Source: Eucalyptus grandis (Eukaryota; Streptophyta; Magnoliopsida; Myrtales; Myrtaceae). From it: DNA of 64,000 nucleotides. The DNA lies in the NCBI RefSeq assembly GCF_016545825.1, contig NC_052617.1, positions 4,980,600 to 5,044,599 on the forward strand. The letters run 5' to 3'. The notes below the pieces were generated by a model. It was not told the DNA's origin, searched no databases, and was given only the letters and a program-made list of their open reading frames with translations. Below are positions 54,001 through 64,000 of the stretch, in pieces (the first letter of the stretch is position 1; every line of letters begins with the position of its first letter). Made by a program: the position numbers and the translations under genes.

Positions 54001-57000
54001 ATGGACTCTTCATTAGAATTTAAGAGGGTCATTAGCCTTGTGGCTGCCCTTGTCCTTTTCCCAACCTTTATCATTCCACTTCCTGCCGATGCTTCCTGCT
54101 GATGCTTCCCCTGAGGAAGCCTCAACCCTCCTCAAGTGGAGGTCCAGTCTTGGCCACCATTCGGTTTCTTCTCTCTTTCTGGACTTCCTCTCTTTGTAAT
54201 ACCACCCATTCCAATTTGACGGTCAGTCCATGTACTTGGTATGGCATCTCTCGCAATCAAGTCGGGAGCATGATCGAGATAAATCTCATTAGAGCTAATG
54301 TTAAAGGTTAAAACTTGACGAATTCCCATTATCATCTTTGTCTCACTTCATGTACATGAACTTGAGTGTAAATAGTCTCTCTGGCCACATTCTGCCTCAA
54401 ATTAGTCTTTTGAGCAACCTCACTTATCTTGACCTTTCTATCGATCAGTTCTTGGGGCTAATACCACCAGATATCGGCTGTCTAACAAAATTGGAGGTCC
54501 TTCACTTGGCTTTCAACGAGTTAAATGGCTCTATTCCATAAAAAATTGGGCAACTACATTGGCTTAGTGAGGTCGCGTTGTGTTTGAATCAATTGGATGG
54601 ATCTATTCCATCCTTATTAGGTAATTTGAGAAAATTAGCTAGAGTGTATGCCTACGACAACTCTCTTTCTAATTCTATACCTCCTGAAATGGGAAAAATG
54701 ATAAATTTGGAAGTGCTCCACATGGATACCAACTTCCTAACAAGACCAATTCCTTCCACTATAGGGAACTTAACCAAATTGAGAAAGCTGCACCTATTTG
54801 CCAATAAGCTTAACGGTTCTATCCCCTTAGAGCTAGGGAATTCGAACCTTCTTATCTCGTTGAGTCTTTACAATAATAATCTTATTGGTTCAATCCTGTC
54901 GATATTAGGCAATTTGACGGAGCTTACCCTTCTTTACCTCTATGATAACTAGTTTTGGGTCACATTCCTAATGAGATAGGAAATCTTTGCGCTATGCATG
55001 ACTTAAAGCTAAGTGGAAATCAACTCACCAGCCCAATTTCTTCATCTTTGGGTAACTTGACCAGCCTAGTTTATTTGGGCCTCCACCTCAATCAGCTTTC
55101 TGGTTTGATTCCTAGATTGTAGGGGATCTAATGAACTTGGAGGTGCTGCTACTAAGTTTCAAAAATCTTTTTGGTAGCATTCCTAATGATTTTGGAAAAA
55201 TTCAAATTATGGACCTATTGCATCTGAGTGCAAATCAGCTCACCGGTCCAATTCCTTTTTCTTTTGGTAATTTGACTAACCTAGTCTATTTATGCCTCAG
55301 CGAGAATCAACTTTTGAGGAAGATATCGCTATTGATTTGCAATGCCACCAACCTTTCACTCCTCATCTTGTCTAATAATTAGCTTATCATACTTGAGTAG
55401 TGATTTATCTATTTTGAACTTGAGAATGAATAGTCTTTCAGGCACGATCCCTCAAACATCTTCACTCTGAAGTAGCAAGAACTCTTGATTTGAGTCAAAA
55501 TCAATTTGAAGGCACATTGCCCCAATCCTTTGTCAATTCCAAAAACTTGGAAGTCCTAGATTTGAGCAACAATAAGATAGTGGATAAGTTCCCAGCATAG
55601 TTAGTGTGACATCTCGAATTTCTGATTCTATTTTCAATTGAATAAGTTGGGCTTTTCATCGACACGCCTATAGTATTTTTCTCTGAGCTGATCACTCACG
55701 AGATAACTAGTCTATCTAGTGAAACCGCTAAGGGATTTTAATGCAATAGACTTGAGAATTCGACCAGAAATCAACTACTCGACCGTGCTAATCTGCAAGG
55801 GTCATTACGGCACCTTCAAATCGATTAAAGACCGAAGATAGGTCGATTCGATAGAAGTACGTGATTAGTGTGTGAGTGATTTCACCTGATTGCAAAATTT
55901 CTGTCAAACGGTACTACACTGATTTTTCTGTCATTTATGTACCTTGTGCCCATATTTGAAACCTCGAGATTTTCACAACAACTTAGCGTCGCCAATGTGT
56001 CGAAGATGCACAATGTGAATCAATCACGAGTCAGTTGCACTAAAAATTCCTAAAAGCTACCCAGTAGGCTAGGTCACGCTAAAATTGCGCACAATTGAAA
56101 TTAACTGCGAATTTAAATCCGATTTCTAAAGTTTTGTCATGTCACGATTCATTTTAGAAACGTCGACTCATCCTCCAAAGATTTTTCTGCAAACCCAAGA
56201 TTTCGGCGAAAAATCAAAGTTGGGTTATTTTGGATTGGAAAAATTAGATGGCCATTTTTTGTTGCGTTTTTGGTCGTCAAGTTGGTTCAATTGACGAGGA
56301 AAAATCATAAGATGATTGAGGGCACCTTGGTTGATTTTATGGGGACCAATTTGAGTCCAATTGGACAAGAATTGGATCAAATTAGATGGAAATGATCCAA
56401 AATTCGTAGGCCAAGGGTGCAGCAACATTTTGGACCTCTTCAATGCTTCTAGGGGAAGTTTAGGTGTGGAAATTGGCTGAGGTTGAAGGCTAAAGAGGTG
56501 GGGCCAAGCAATGAGCACAACAAAGATATTTAGCTTGACTTTGAGGCACTTTGGGCCCCTCCATCTTCAGCTGGCTTCTTCTTCTTCCCTTAGCTTACTT
56601 TATCCATTGTTATGTGAGTTTTAAGCTTGAGAGAACCAAAGAACAGCCAGCCAGCCTCCCCCTTCACCGTCGATCGCCTCCCGAGCTGCCGGACCCGTCG
56701 CACGCCACCCGCGAGCCCGCACGCACATCCCCCCCATCCACACCTCCTGCTCTCCATCCCGTCGTCCAGACCCTCCTAGCCATCATCTCGAGCCCTGTCC
56801 AACTGTCGGAGCCGATGTTCGTCACCGTTCAGCCGCCGAAGTCGGCCGCCCGGCCCCGGCAACAGCCGTCCGCCACTTATGTGGCCGTTTCAGCCCGAGT
56901 CGAGCCTTGCGCCAGCCCCTTTAGTCCTTGGGCGGAGACCGAAGGCCAGCAAGGGCCTTAGAGCTTCTAGGCCCATTTTTAGACCGGTCTAAACCTCCCA

Positions 57001-59880
57001 GCTGGTGTCGTCGTAGGCTCGAGTGTCACTCGCCTCCGTGTCGCCATCGCCATGGACTCACTGACTTGCTAAATCGATGAGTTTACTTGCTAAACTATGC
57101 TTAGGGAGTTAATGACGTTTAGTGGATAATTAGTTTAGGCTAATTAGGGATTTGGTGGTTAGTTAGTTTAGAGTAGTGATTTAATTGTTCGATTGTGCAT
57201 GTTAGATGGTTAGAATAGATTGATTAGGGGTTAAATAGGTTGTGCTATTTATCTAGATAGGTTCGAAAATTTTCTAAGCCCGTTTAGGTGGTTAGATTAG
57301 CGTTTCCGGCCTAAGTTGGTATTTATTGCATTTAAATTACATTATTTAATTTTTTTTTGTGTTTATTTAATTATTTAATATTTTTCGGAAATTATACCGG
57401 TATAGTCGATGATCAAAATTTTGTACTGATTGTAATGGTGTGCTTAGTTTATGCAATTGAGTTTTAATTTGTGCAAATTGAGTGGTGATTGGAATTTTGG
57501 TTATTTATTCCAAAATTGTGAAATTTTGATATTTAATTAAAAAATCCCAGATGTTGGGTTTTAACACCAAAAATGGTTTTATAGACTATATCAAACAATA
57601 GGATTTTAAAAGGAAAGATATTAATTTTTCTGGTTCAAATTGACTATGTACCCACATACAATTATTTTACCATGTATTTTTAATATGAAGAAATTAGGCC
57701 ACGTTCACTATTTTAATCTATGCATTTGAGTGTAATGCACGGTGTCCTTAGCCGAGATTGAATAATCGTGTGTTGATTAAGAGAACCCATCCCCGAAATG
57801 AGTTGGGTGGACGTGCCCCTATATAAGATGCCCCTTGTTAATGGATGCCGATCGCAGTAGATTCTGGACCGATGCTCCTTTGTGGAATGCCGTCTCGTGT
57901 TGACGTTACCGTGCTCAGTGGGGTGAGACGATACCTGATTACGCCAGAAGACCATTGAATGTCAAGTAGGCCATGCCCGTGTGTGGCCGTGATTAAAAAT
58001 TGGTTCGCATGTTGGAAGATATTGACGGGCCAGATTATGAAACAAAATTGTGTAGCATGGTATGAGACGTGTCATAACGATTTAGCCTTATAATTGGGAC
58101 CCTTGTACTTATTGAGATGAAAGTTGTGGCATTCCAATTGATTGAGTTTGATTACTGCATATGGTTGTATATTTGAACTATGCTGACCTGCAGAGAGGAT
58201 ATGAGACGAGGTAAGTCTCTATGATTGTGTGGCCATGTGGCTATGTGGTTGTGTGGCTAAGCATATTTCCTTCCTAGTCGGAGTTTAGGAGGTGGACTTG
58301 CTGAGATGTTGTCTCACCCCGTCATGGGCTCAATTCTTTTTAGATCCTTAGATGACGGCCCCGTCAATTCGTTTTGGTCAGCCTCGGAGGGTTACTGAGC
58401 TGGTTCCCGGAGGCCACAGGGTCTGGGTCTATGAGCTCGTAGTGACCACCGTCTAGGTCGATGAAGGCCTACCTCAAAGGGTACCTCATTGATTTAAGGC
58501 GTGGTTTCGCCGCGAGCTCAATGGATACAGAGTTGGTCCCCTCCAGGGTTTTGAGGTCCCCGCTGTGGTAGTTGATGCTGCCTTTGGCGAGGGTGCAATT
58601 GACCCTCCTGATGGTGCTGTGGTGGACCCGGCGCCCCCGGAGCCTATGGAGTCCGAAAGACCAGTGAACGTGTTCGACTAAAGGATCATAGGACAGTTTC
58701 CTTTTTTAGGACTGATTTTTTTGATAGACACACTAGTTCTGTATATAAACCTAGTTGTTTATAAAAGCGTGTTTTGGTTGTGAATTTGTTATCCTGCTTT
58801 TCTATCCCATGCAATTTGCTATCAGGGGTTTGTTTATTTGCTTCCATATGTGCAATAAAATGAATGGGTCGATGATGCGTCCTAGGACGTCGCAATTATA
58901 TCAACCATGGAGAGATGTGCGCGTGCTCGGAGTTCCGAGGCGTGACAGTTGGGAAGACTGTCGGACCTAAATGTCCTTACTTTGGGGTCCAACAATTTTA
59001 GATTTTCCAATAGATCATTTCTTTCCTAAGTTGCACATTTTGGATCTCTCAAATAATGACTTTGCTGGTCCTTTGTAAGCTAATTTGATAGCAAAACTTG
59101 AAGGGATGATGAATGGACAAAATGGGCAAGAGCCACAAACAAATCATGTACATGAGGCAGGAAGTTGGAACGCGATTCTATGAAGCTTTCTATGAACGTG
59201 AACATGAAAGGAAAGGAGATTCAGCTAGAGAGGATCTTGAACATCTTCACAAGCATGGACTTATCACTCATCTCTTTTCAAGGGAACATCCCAAGTGTTA
59301 TTGGAAATCTTCATTTTCTTATAGGGCTCAACCTTTCCCAATATTGTCTCATGGATTCCATTCTTTTAACCCTTGGAAATTTGATTAACCTTGAATGACT
59401 AGATTTATCTTCAAACAAGCTTAGTGCAAGGGTTCCCAGAAAACTGGGTGATTTGTCATTCCTTGAGTATTTAGACCTCTCCGAGAATCAACTCACATGC
59501 CCCATACCTCAAGACAAGCAATTGAGCACACTCACAAGCAACTCATTTCGTGGAAACCTAAGCTTATGTGGAACTCCATTACAAAACGCATGCCTTGGTG
59601 ATGCTTAGCCTCCACCACCATCATTCTTCCAAGAGGATAATTCAAGACAGCATGGTAGCAAGTTTGATAGGAAAGCAGTCAAGATAGGCTCTACATTTGG
59701 AATCATAATTGGAATCTCCATAGCGTATGCTACATGTGAAACTGGAAGACTCAAATGGTTGGCATAAAAAATAATAAGGATGGACAAAGAAGGAGCCAAA
59801 TGGATGAAGAAGCCAAAGCAAAAGGCCATCAAATTTCATGGGGGCCAATGAAATGGTTGGGAAGTGGTCCCCTTTGAATT
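54001..59880 (+). pseudogene. LRR receptor-like protein pseudogene, copy U5, split by an LTR
   Basis: The start M-D-S-S-L-E-F-K-R-V and the LRR order match the intact U4 gene. A 13-bp duplication near 54088-54113 brings the stop TGA at 54100-54102 within the signal-peptide region. Further in-frame stops lie near 54538, 54950, 55118 and 55376, and parts are deleted. The LTR at 55605-58947 then cuts the LRR array, in the segment corresponding to K-F-P-A-W-L-G of U4. Coding resumes at 58948 through the island (near 59160-59240), terminal LRRs, C-terminal cap (G-T-P-L-Q near 59571), the membrane span (about 59690-59745) and tail. Relative to U4 more stops occur after the island (near 59396). It is clearly dead. 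Confidence 0.85.
55605..58947 (+). mobile_element. Solo LTR D, Ty3/gypsy large-LTR family, inside the U5 receptor
   Basis: The 3,343-bp element starts TGTGACATCTCG and ends GAGGCGTGACA. Flanks are GTTAG (55600-55604) and GTTGG (58948-58952), a 5-bp duplication with one mismatch; the right copy agrees with the receptor sequence. It shares the family order: 5' block with 'gcaagggtcattacggcacc' near 55795, GC-rich stretch (56630-57060), AT-rich tracts (57300-57560), 'tgctgagatgttgtctcacc' near 58300 and the 3' end. It has no minisatellite and no coding domain. Confidence 0.85.
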
Positions 59881-60740
59881 ATGTGCAATGTAGATCAAGG
59901 AAGACAATTTTTGTCAGATTAAAATTTAGCATATGGATGCTCATTTATACTCTGTTATCATCTTCTTTAAGTGTGATGTCCGAATTGGGTTGATTGACTA
60001 GATGAACATGCTCACTTTGCATCATTAACTCCTATATGTCATTTTTCTTGTTAGCATACGACATTCTGATTTGTCCATGGGAACGAAGATCAAGAGCTGT
60101 CAAAGCTCATTTGGCCCAAGTTTACATAATTTTTGTTTATTCATACATGATTGAATGTGCCGTTTAATGTCCTTAAGGATCACTAAATCTGTCGTTGTCC
60201 CACTCCAAATTTCTGTTGAAGTTGTAGGTCGATATCATATCTTTGATTTGCAGTCCTACCTATCACACTTGTTTGCAATAGTGAACTGGAGTGCTAAAGG
60301 TTCAAACCTCAAAGCATCTTTGAAAATTAGATTCAAAGAATCTTATTGTAAAATTCCAAGGCCTCCTAGGCATGAGTATATCAGTTCAAAATTTTTTGTG
60401 ACATGAAATTAGTTTAGGGCAAATACAACACAGGTGTACCTATTGTAACCCTTGTGGCAAGGCGAAGATGAGAAGATGAGCTTAAAGGTAATGTCGAGTT
60501 GAAAACTGAAGATCTTCAATTGGCTCAAGTTTTCCCAAGCCCTTATCTCAAGTGCCATTGGAAAATTAAAATTGAAATAGATCTGACTATGAAATTGGGA
60601 GTCGCTAATATCCTATTGAAGCCGTCTAGCAGCCAAGTGAAAAATAGAGGGTACCTCACTTTTATGCAACTAGAGATATGAGATCGAGTACTTGTTTACA
60701 ATAATTCTTTAACTGGTGTCCTTTTGATATGCTAAGTAAT
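59881..60740 (+). other. 3' flank of the U5 receptor pseudogene
   Basis: Paralogous to 45632-47000; the same repeat-like tail ('gtaacccttgtggcaaggcg' near 60446) is present. No gene is seen. Confidence 0.55.
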
Positions 60741-60868
60741 GTTGGCTAATGGTACTACCTACAGGGGATGAATAGGTAATCTCAATAAACTTAACAAATA
60801 TTACGGAATTAAATCAAATCAAATTTGATACAAGCTTAATTGGGTGAACAAAGTCTTAATATAAGCAT

Positions 60869-61440
60869 TAGGGATGAGCGGTTCTAGGTTTCGTACATGT
60901 TTCATATGAAACTTGGAACATATCCATTAGAACAGGTTCTTCAATTTTTGGAACCTAGAACCTACCTTATATATTCTAGAACTTGGAACCTAACCTATTA
61001 CATATTCCAAGATTGGTTCAAGGGTCTACTCAGGTTCCACTTAGATTATTAATTAAACGATCGCAATGAATTAAAACCCTTAATGACTATTACTTGTTGC
61101 TACAATTTACTGACTATAAAGATACACGAAAAATATGAACATTAATAAAGTAAAAGTCTCAGTCATAAAATAGAAGCTCAAACTAGTACTTTTAGATTAC
61201 ACACTCATCATTGAATATCATGGAATATCGCATGATTGTGTGAAAATATGAACCAAGAAAAACATGAAAACGTATTCTAGGTTCTAGGTTACAGGTTCAA
61301 GATTCCTCCAACTAAGAACTTCGAACCTACTTGTCAAAACAGATTCTTCATCTTTTAGAATCTGGAACGAGCCCTGCATATCTTGGAATTTGGAACCTAT
61401 GGGTTCCCATCGGTCTGGTTCTCAAACAGTTTGTATCTAG
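60869..61440. mobile_element. Degenerate hAT-type element
   Basis: It starts TAGGGATGAGCGGTTC, close to the TAGGGGTGATCGGTTCC of 2317, and is filled with 'ggttc' / 'gaacc' words ('cttggaacc', 'ggttcccatcgg'). The right end and target duplication were not found, so it is either truncated or strongly diverged. Confidence 0.45.
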
Positions 61441-61879
61441 TCTTAATTGGACTAGGGTCCTTGGAGTAAAAGTAAAGTATCCATGTCAAGCTAAGACTTA
61501 GAAAATGGTACTATTGTATCAATGTCAAGTTGATGATGTATCCAGTGTTGTTATCTCAAAACAGAATTGCCCATGTAAAGCTGAAATATGAAATTTCTGA
61601 ACCCTTGATCAGTGTTAGTCCTTCTATACGTTTATTTCGGATTTATGTAGATGCAAAATTGACTTACATGCAGAAGAGTTTCAATCATGGATCTCTGCAG
61701 AGTGCATTCAATCAGACACTAATTGTTCCTATTCGGAGTGCTATGTGAATGTTGCCATGGCATGTGTCTTTAATAGAAGTTCAGTAGCTTTTGATTGCTC
61801 CAAAATAGAGAAATCCGGACTTCGTTTTCATTAGAGCTTCGAGCTCGAAGTGCTCAAATTAGGAAGATCAATGGTCATC
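61441..61879. other. Spacer, nothing recognised
   Basis: Mixed-composition sequence. I see no exon that is shared with another copy, and no element ends. Confidence 0.35.
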
Positions 61880-62290
61880 GTTTCATCTCAAGAGGAGATT
61901 CTACAATTTTTCAGAAAGGATGCGAGTTCTGTTCTGGCACTACCTTATATTTCAAGAGCGTGAAGGCAGACGATATCCAGCCTTCAAAATCCTGGTGGTT
62001 TTAAATCATGATGATCTGTTTTTGCTTGGCCTAGCTTCATTGTCAAATACAAGCAGAACTCATTTGTGTTTTAGCTCATCATCAATCATCTTCTTGGTTC
62101 TTCAGAACAAGGAACTTAGATCTGGAAAACAGCCTTGCGCAAAACATGGCAAAAACGATGCCTCATAAACTTCATCTGGGAAACGATAGCCTCTAAGAGC
62201 TCCAAGTTTTGTGAATTTGAAAATGGAAACCATAGTAGACCAATGTTTGACCCCGCCCTTGATCGCCCTTATTTGAAACCCAACATCGCA
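61880..62290 (+). other. Unidentified segment paralogous to 40080-40500
   Basis: The plus strand at about 61915-61990 reads K-G-C-E-F-C-S-G-T-T-L-Y-F-K-S-V-K-A-D-D, closely matching the peptide on the minus strand of the partner; by hand I count 17 identities over 25 positions. The frame is open from 61795 to 62004 here. A C-x2-C pair is conserved. No family is recognised, and a non-coding duplicate remains possible. The 62290-62830 stretch that follows shows nothing I can name. Confidence 0.4.
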
Positions 62291-62829
62291 AATTCAAAGT
62301 TTTAGAAAACATCATGAATGAATAGTATAGACAGAAAACGACGAAGTGACAGCTATTCGAATCAAGGCGTAGCGAGACAATGAGTTATGTTCACCCAACC
62401 TTCTTGAGTAGTTGTATCAATTCATCTCAATTCTCGATTGTACTGCTTAGAAGAAAGGCAACAGAAAATATGCAATGTCAAAAAAGAACCACCCGGTGGG
62501 AATCGTCACCATTTTCATTATGCCAAATGGCATTACCAACAGGCCTTTCACGAGTTAGTGCTTGCTGATGCATTTCCATTGTCAAATAGGAAAATCACAG
62601 GAAAATAAGATCAAGGAATCCTTGTGAACCAGAGAAAAATGGCTTCCAGACCGAAAGAGAAAAATGGCCATGTATTCGCAAGGCTTCAAGATAGTCATAA
62701 CGCTTCTAGCCTCCCTAGCCATTTTGCGTCCCAGTCATTCCAACAAGTGAACTTCCTACTTGATGATGGGCTGGGCCCACCTTATGGGGCCCCTCACATG
62801 TTTAACAAAAAAAGTCCAAAAAAAAAAAA

Positions 62830-63350
62830 CATTAGGGTGGAATGTCTTTTATAGTTAAAAGAGAAAAATGAGTGTTCACACAAAAGGAAAAAGAAAAGGG
62901 AGAGAGACAAAGGTTCAAAGGAGAAGAGGTAGATTAGATTTAATGGTGAAATCTTGACATGGTGAAATCTTGTCAAAATCGGCCAAAATTTTAATTTGTT
63001 ATTCATGAGATCAAGATCATCATTGAGATCCTTCTCTAATTTGTCTTTCAATTTCTCTAGCCCTGGCTAGAGTTTTCTTACTTCTTTCGTTAACCAGTAA
63101 TGATATATTGTTGTATTGTCGATGTGTTCATTCTCTAGCTATGTGACTAGAGATGAATTATTGTATATTCTGCTATTCTTGGTGATTAGTGGAAGTTTTG
63201 AGCCGTCTATAGTTTTTTTCACATTGAGTTTTTCATGTAAAATTTATGAGGGTTATTTTTGTACTTCATCATTATTTTTGATATTCGTTGATTGAGGTTT
63301 GGAGAAAATATTGGTCCCAGACAAGTTTTTAGTACGCAGTGAATTTTTGC
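62830..63350 (+). mobile_element. Possible copia-type LTR fragment
   Basis: The 3' half ('gaagttttgagccgtct' near 63190, 'cacattgagtttttcatg' near 63222) resembles the end region of some plant copia LTRs in style. No defined ends or duplication were found, so this is a weak call. Confidence 0.3.
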
Positions 63351-63379
63351 TCTTCCACCAATTGATATAAATAATCTTT

Positions 63380-64000
63380 TAGATTTATTTGGTGTTATTC
63401 CTAGTAAAGGACCAAGTCAAATATAAATTGATGGAAAATGGATACAATTCACATTGACCAATATAACACATGCTAACCCATATTTTTGTAATACAATTTC
63501 GGCAGCTCACACTCAATCTCACTTGGACCCAAATCATATGCAACTCAACTCAAGCTCCAATGTTTAGCAATTTTCCATTCCAAATATGCCATTAAATTTT
63601 ATTTTATTTTTATACCATGCTCTCAGGGCCATTTGGCTAGATCATCAGCAGTCGTTTATGTAATAACGAGGTCAATCGCGTCAAGATTTGGCTTCATGAA
63701 TGCTGAGTGAGAAGACTTTCCTTTCACGCTTTGAATTCAAAAAATTGTGCAGCACAAATTAGGGTTTGATCTTGTGGAAAGTCGAGTGTTCACAAACCAC
63801 ACGGAAAGGCCTTGACTTTACATCCCTTTCCTCAAAGACTTCTCAGTCAAAGTCAAAGTCTCTGATTTCACATGATGGGTGGGACTCTGATTCCGAAAAG
63901 AGGGAGTCACTATGAAAACTACAAAAGTAAAAATTCCGAAGCCTTCAAGGCCTTGACTTTACATCACTTTCCTCAAAGAATTCTCAGTCCAAGTCAAAGT
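63380..64000 (+). promoter_or_regulatory. Upstream flank of a further receptor copy (U6) at the window edge
   Basis: This aligns with 42080-42830 and 52440-53880: 'agtaaaggaccaagtcaaa', 'gggccatttggctaga' and 'gagaagactttcc' are in the same order. In the last 200 bp the segment beginning 'ccttgactttacatc' occurs twice (about 63810-63865 and 63951-64000), a local duplication. A receptor gene is expected a few hundred bases past the edge on the plus strand. Confidence 0.6.

Noticed and set aside
56551..56961. A 136-codon Pro-rich frame
   Set aside because: It is in the GC-rich part of LTR D inside the receptor pseudogene, and is not conserved.
1..64000. A new multi-gene defence or metabolic system
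   Set aside because: Only one intact protein gene is recognised. Everything else is broken duplicates, repeats or mobile elements, so there is no set of genes that could form a system.

Overview
The window is nuclear DNA of a flowering plant, most likely a woody eudicot. The evidence is plant-type leucine-rich-repeat (LRR) receptor-like proteins, copies of a plant SC35-type splicing-factor gene that keep their introns, and dense LTR retrotransposons, Tourist/hAT-type MITEs and a SINE. A Myrtaceae (Eucalyptus-like) source would fit the style of the receptor cluster, but that is recall, not something I can test here. I see no bacterial, organellar or viral features, no CRISPR array and no convincing tRNA or rRNA gene.

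The layout is a degenerate gene cluster built from a repeated two-gene module: an SC35-like gene followed by an LRR receptor-like gene on the same strand, with recognisable upstream and downstream flanks. I count six partial or complete copies. U1 is on the minus strand (5430 to 245). U2 is on the plus strand (11380 to about 16600). U3 is on the minus strand (29060 to 23372). U4 is on the plus strand (42060 to about 47000) and has only the receptor gene. U5 is on the plus strand (49390 to 60740). U6 is represented only by its upstream flank at the right edge (63380 to 64000). Only one gene looks intact: the 852-residue LRR receptor-like protein at 43073-45631. All SC35 copies seen are broken or partial, and the receptor copies in U1, U2, U3 and U5 are pseudogenes.

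Mobile DNA explains most of the remainder. Large 3.2-3.6 kb elements with TG...CA ends and 5-bp target duplications lie at 6101-9676, 33020-39480 (interrupted), 34387-37644 (nested in the previous one, opposite strand) and 55605-58947. I read them as solo LTRs of one Ty3/gypsy family, probably of the Tekay/Del type. Two other solo LTRs with exact 5-bp duplications are at 1092-1989 and 26134-27293. A minus-strand gypsy element keeps one LTR, a primer-binding site and damaged gag-protease coding (11009 to 5530). hAT-type foldback elements (2317-3107, 18160-19163, 19966-20983, a truncated copy to 22436), Tourist-like MITEs (11964-12591, 49896-50879), another inverted-repeat MITE (about 51846-52145) and a tRNA-derived SINE (about 50094-50275) are inserted in the modules.

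The genes do not form a pathway. The receptor cluster would serve cell-surface perception (immune or developmental) together with a partner kinase, and the SC35 fragments are passengers of the same duplications. I did not find a convincing new biological system. The strongest leads are the module history itself, the head-to-head inverted SC35 arms as a possible dsRNA source, the single surviving receptor gene with a preserved TATA-like box, and a pair of unidentified paralogous segments at 40080-40500 and 61880-62290.
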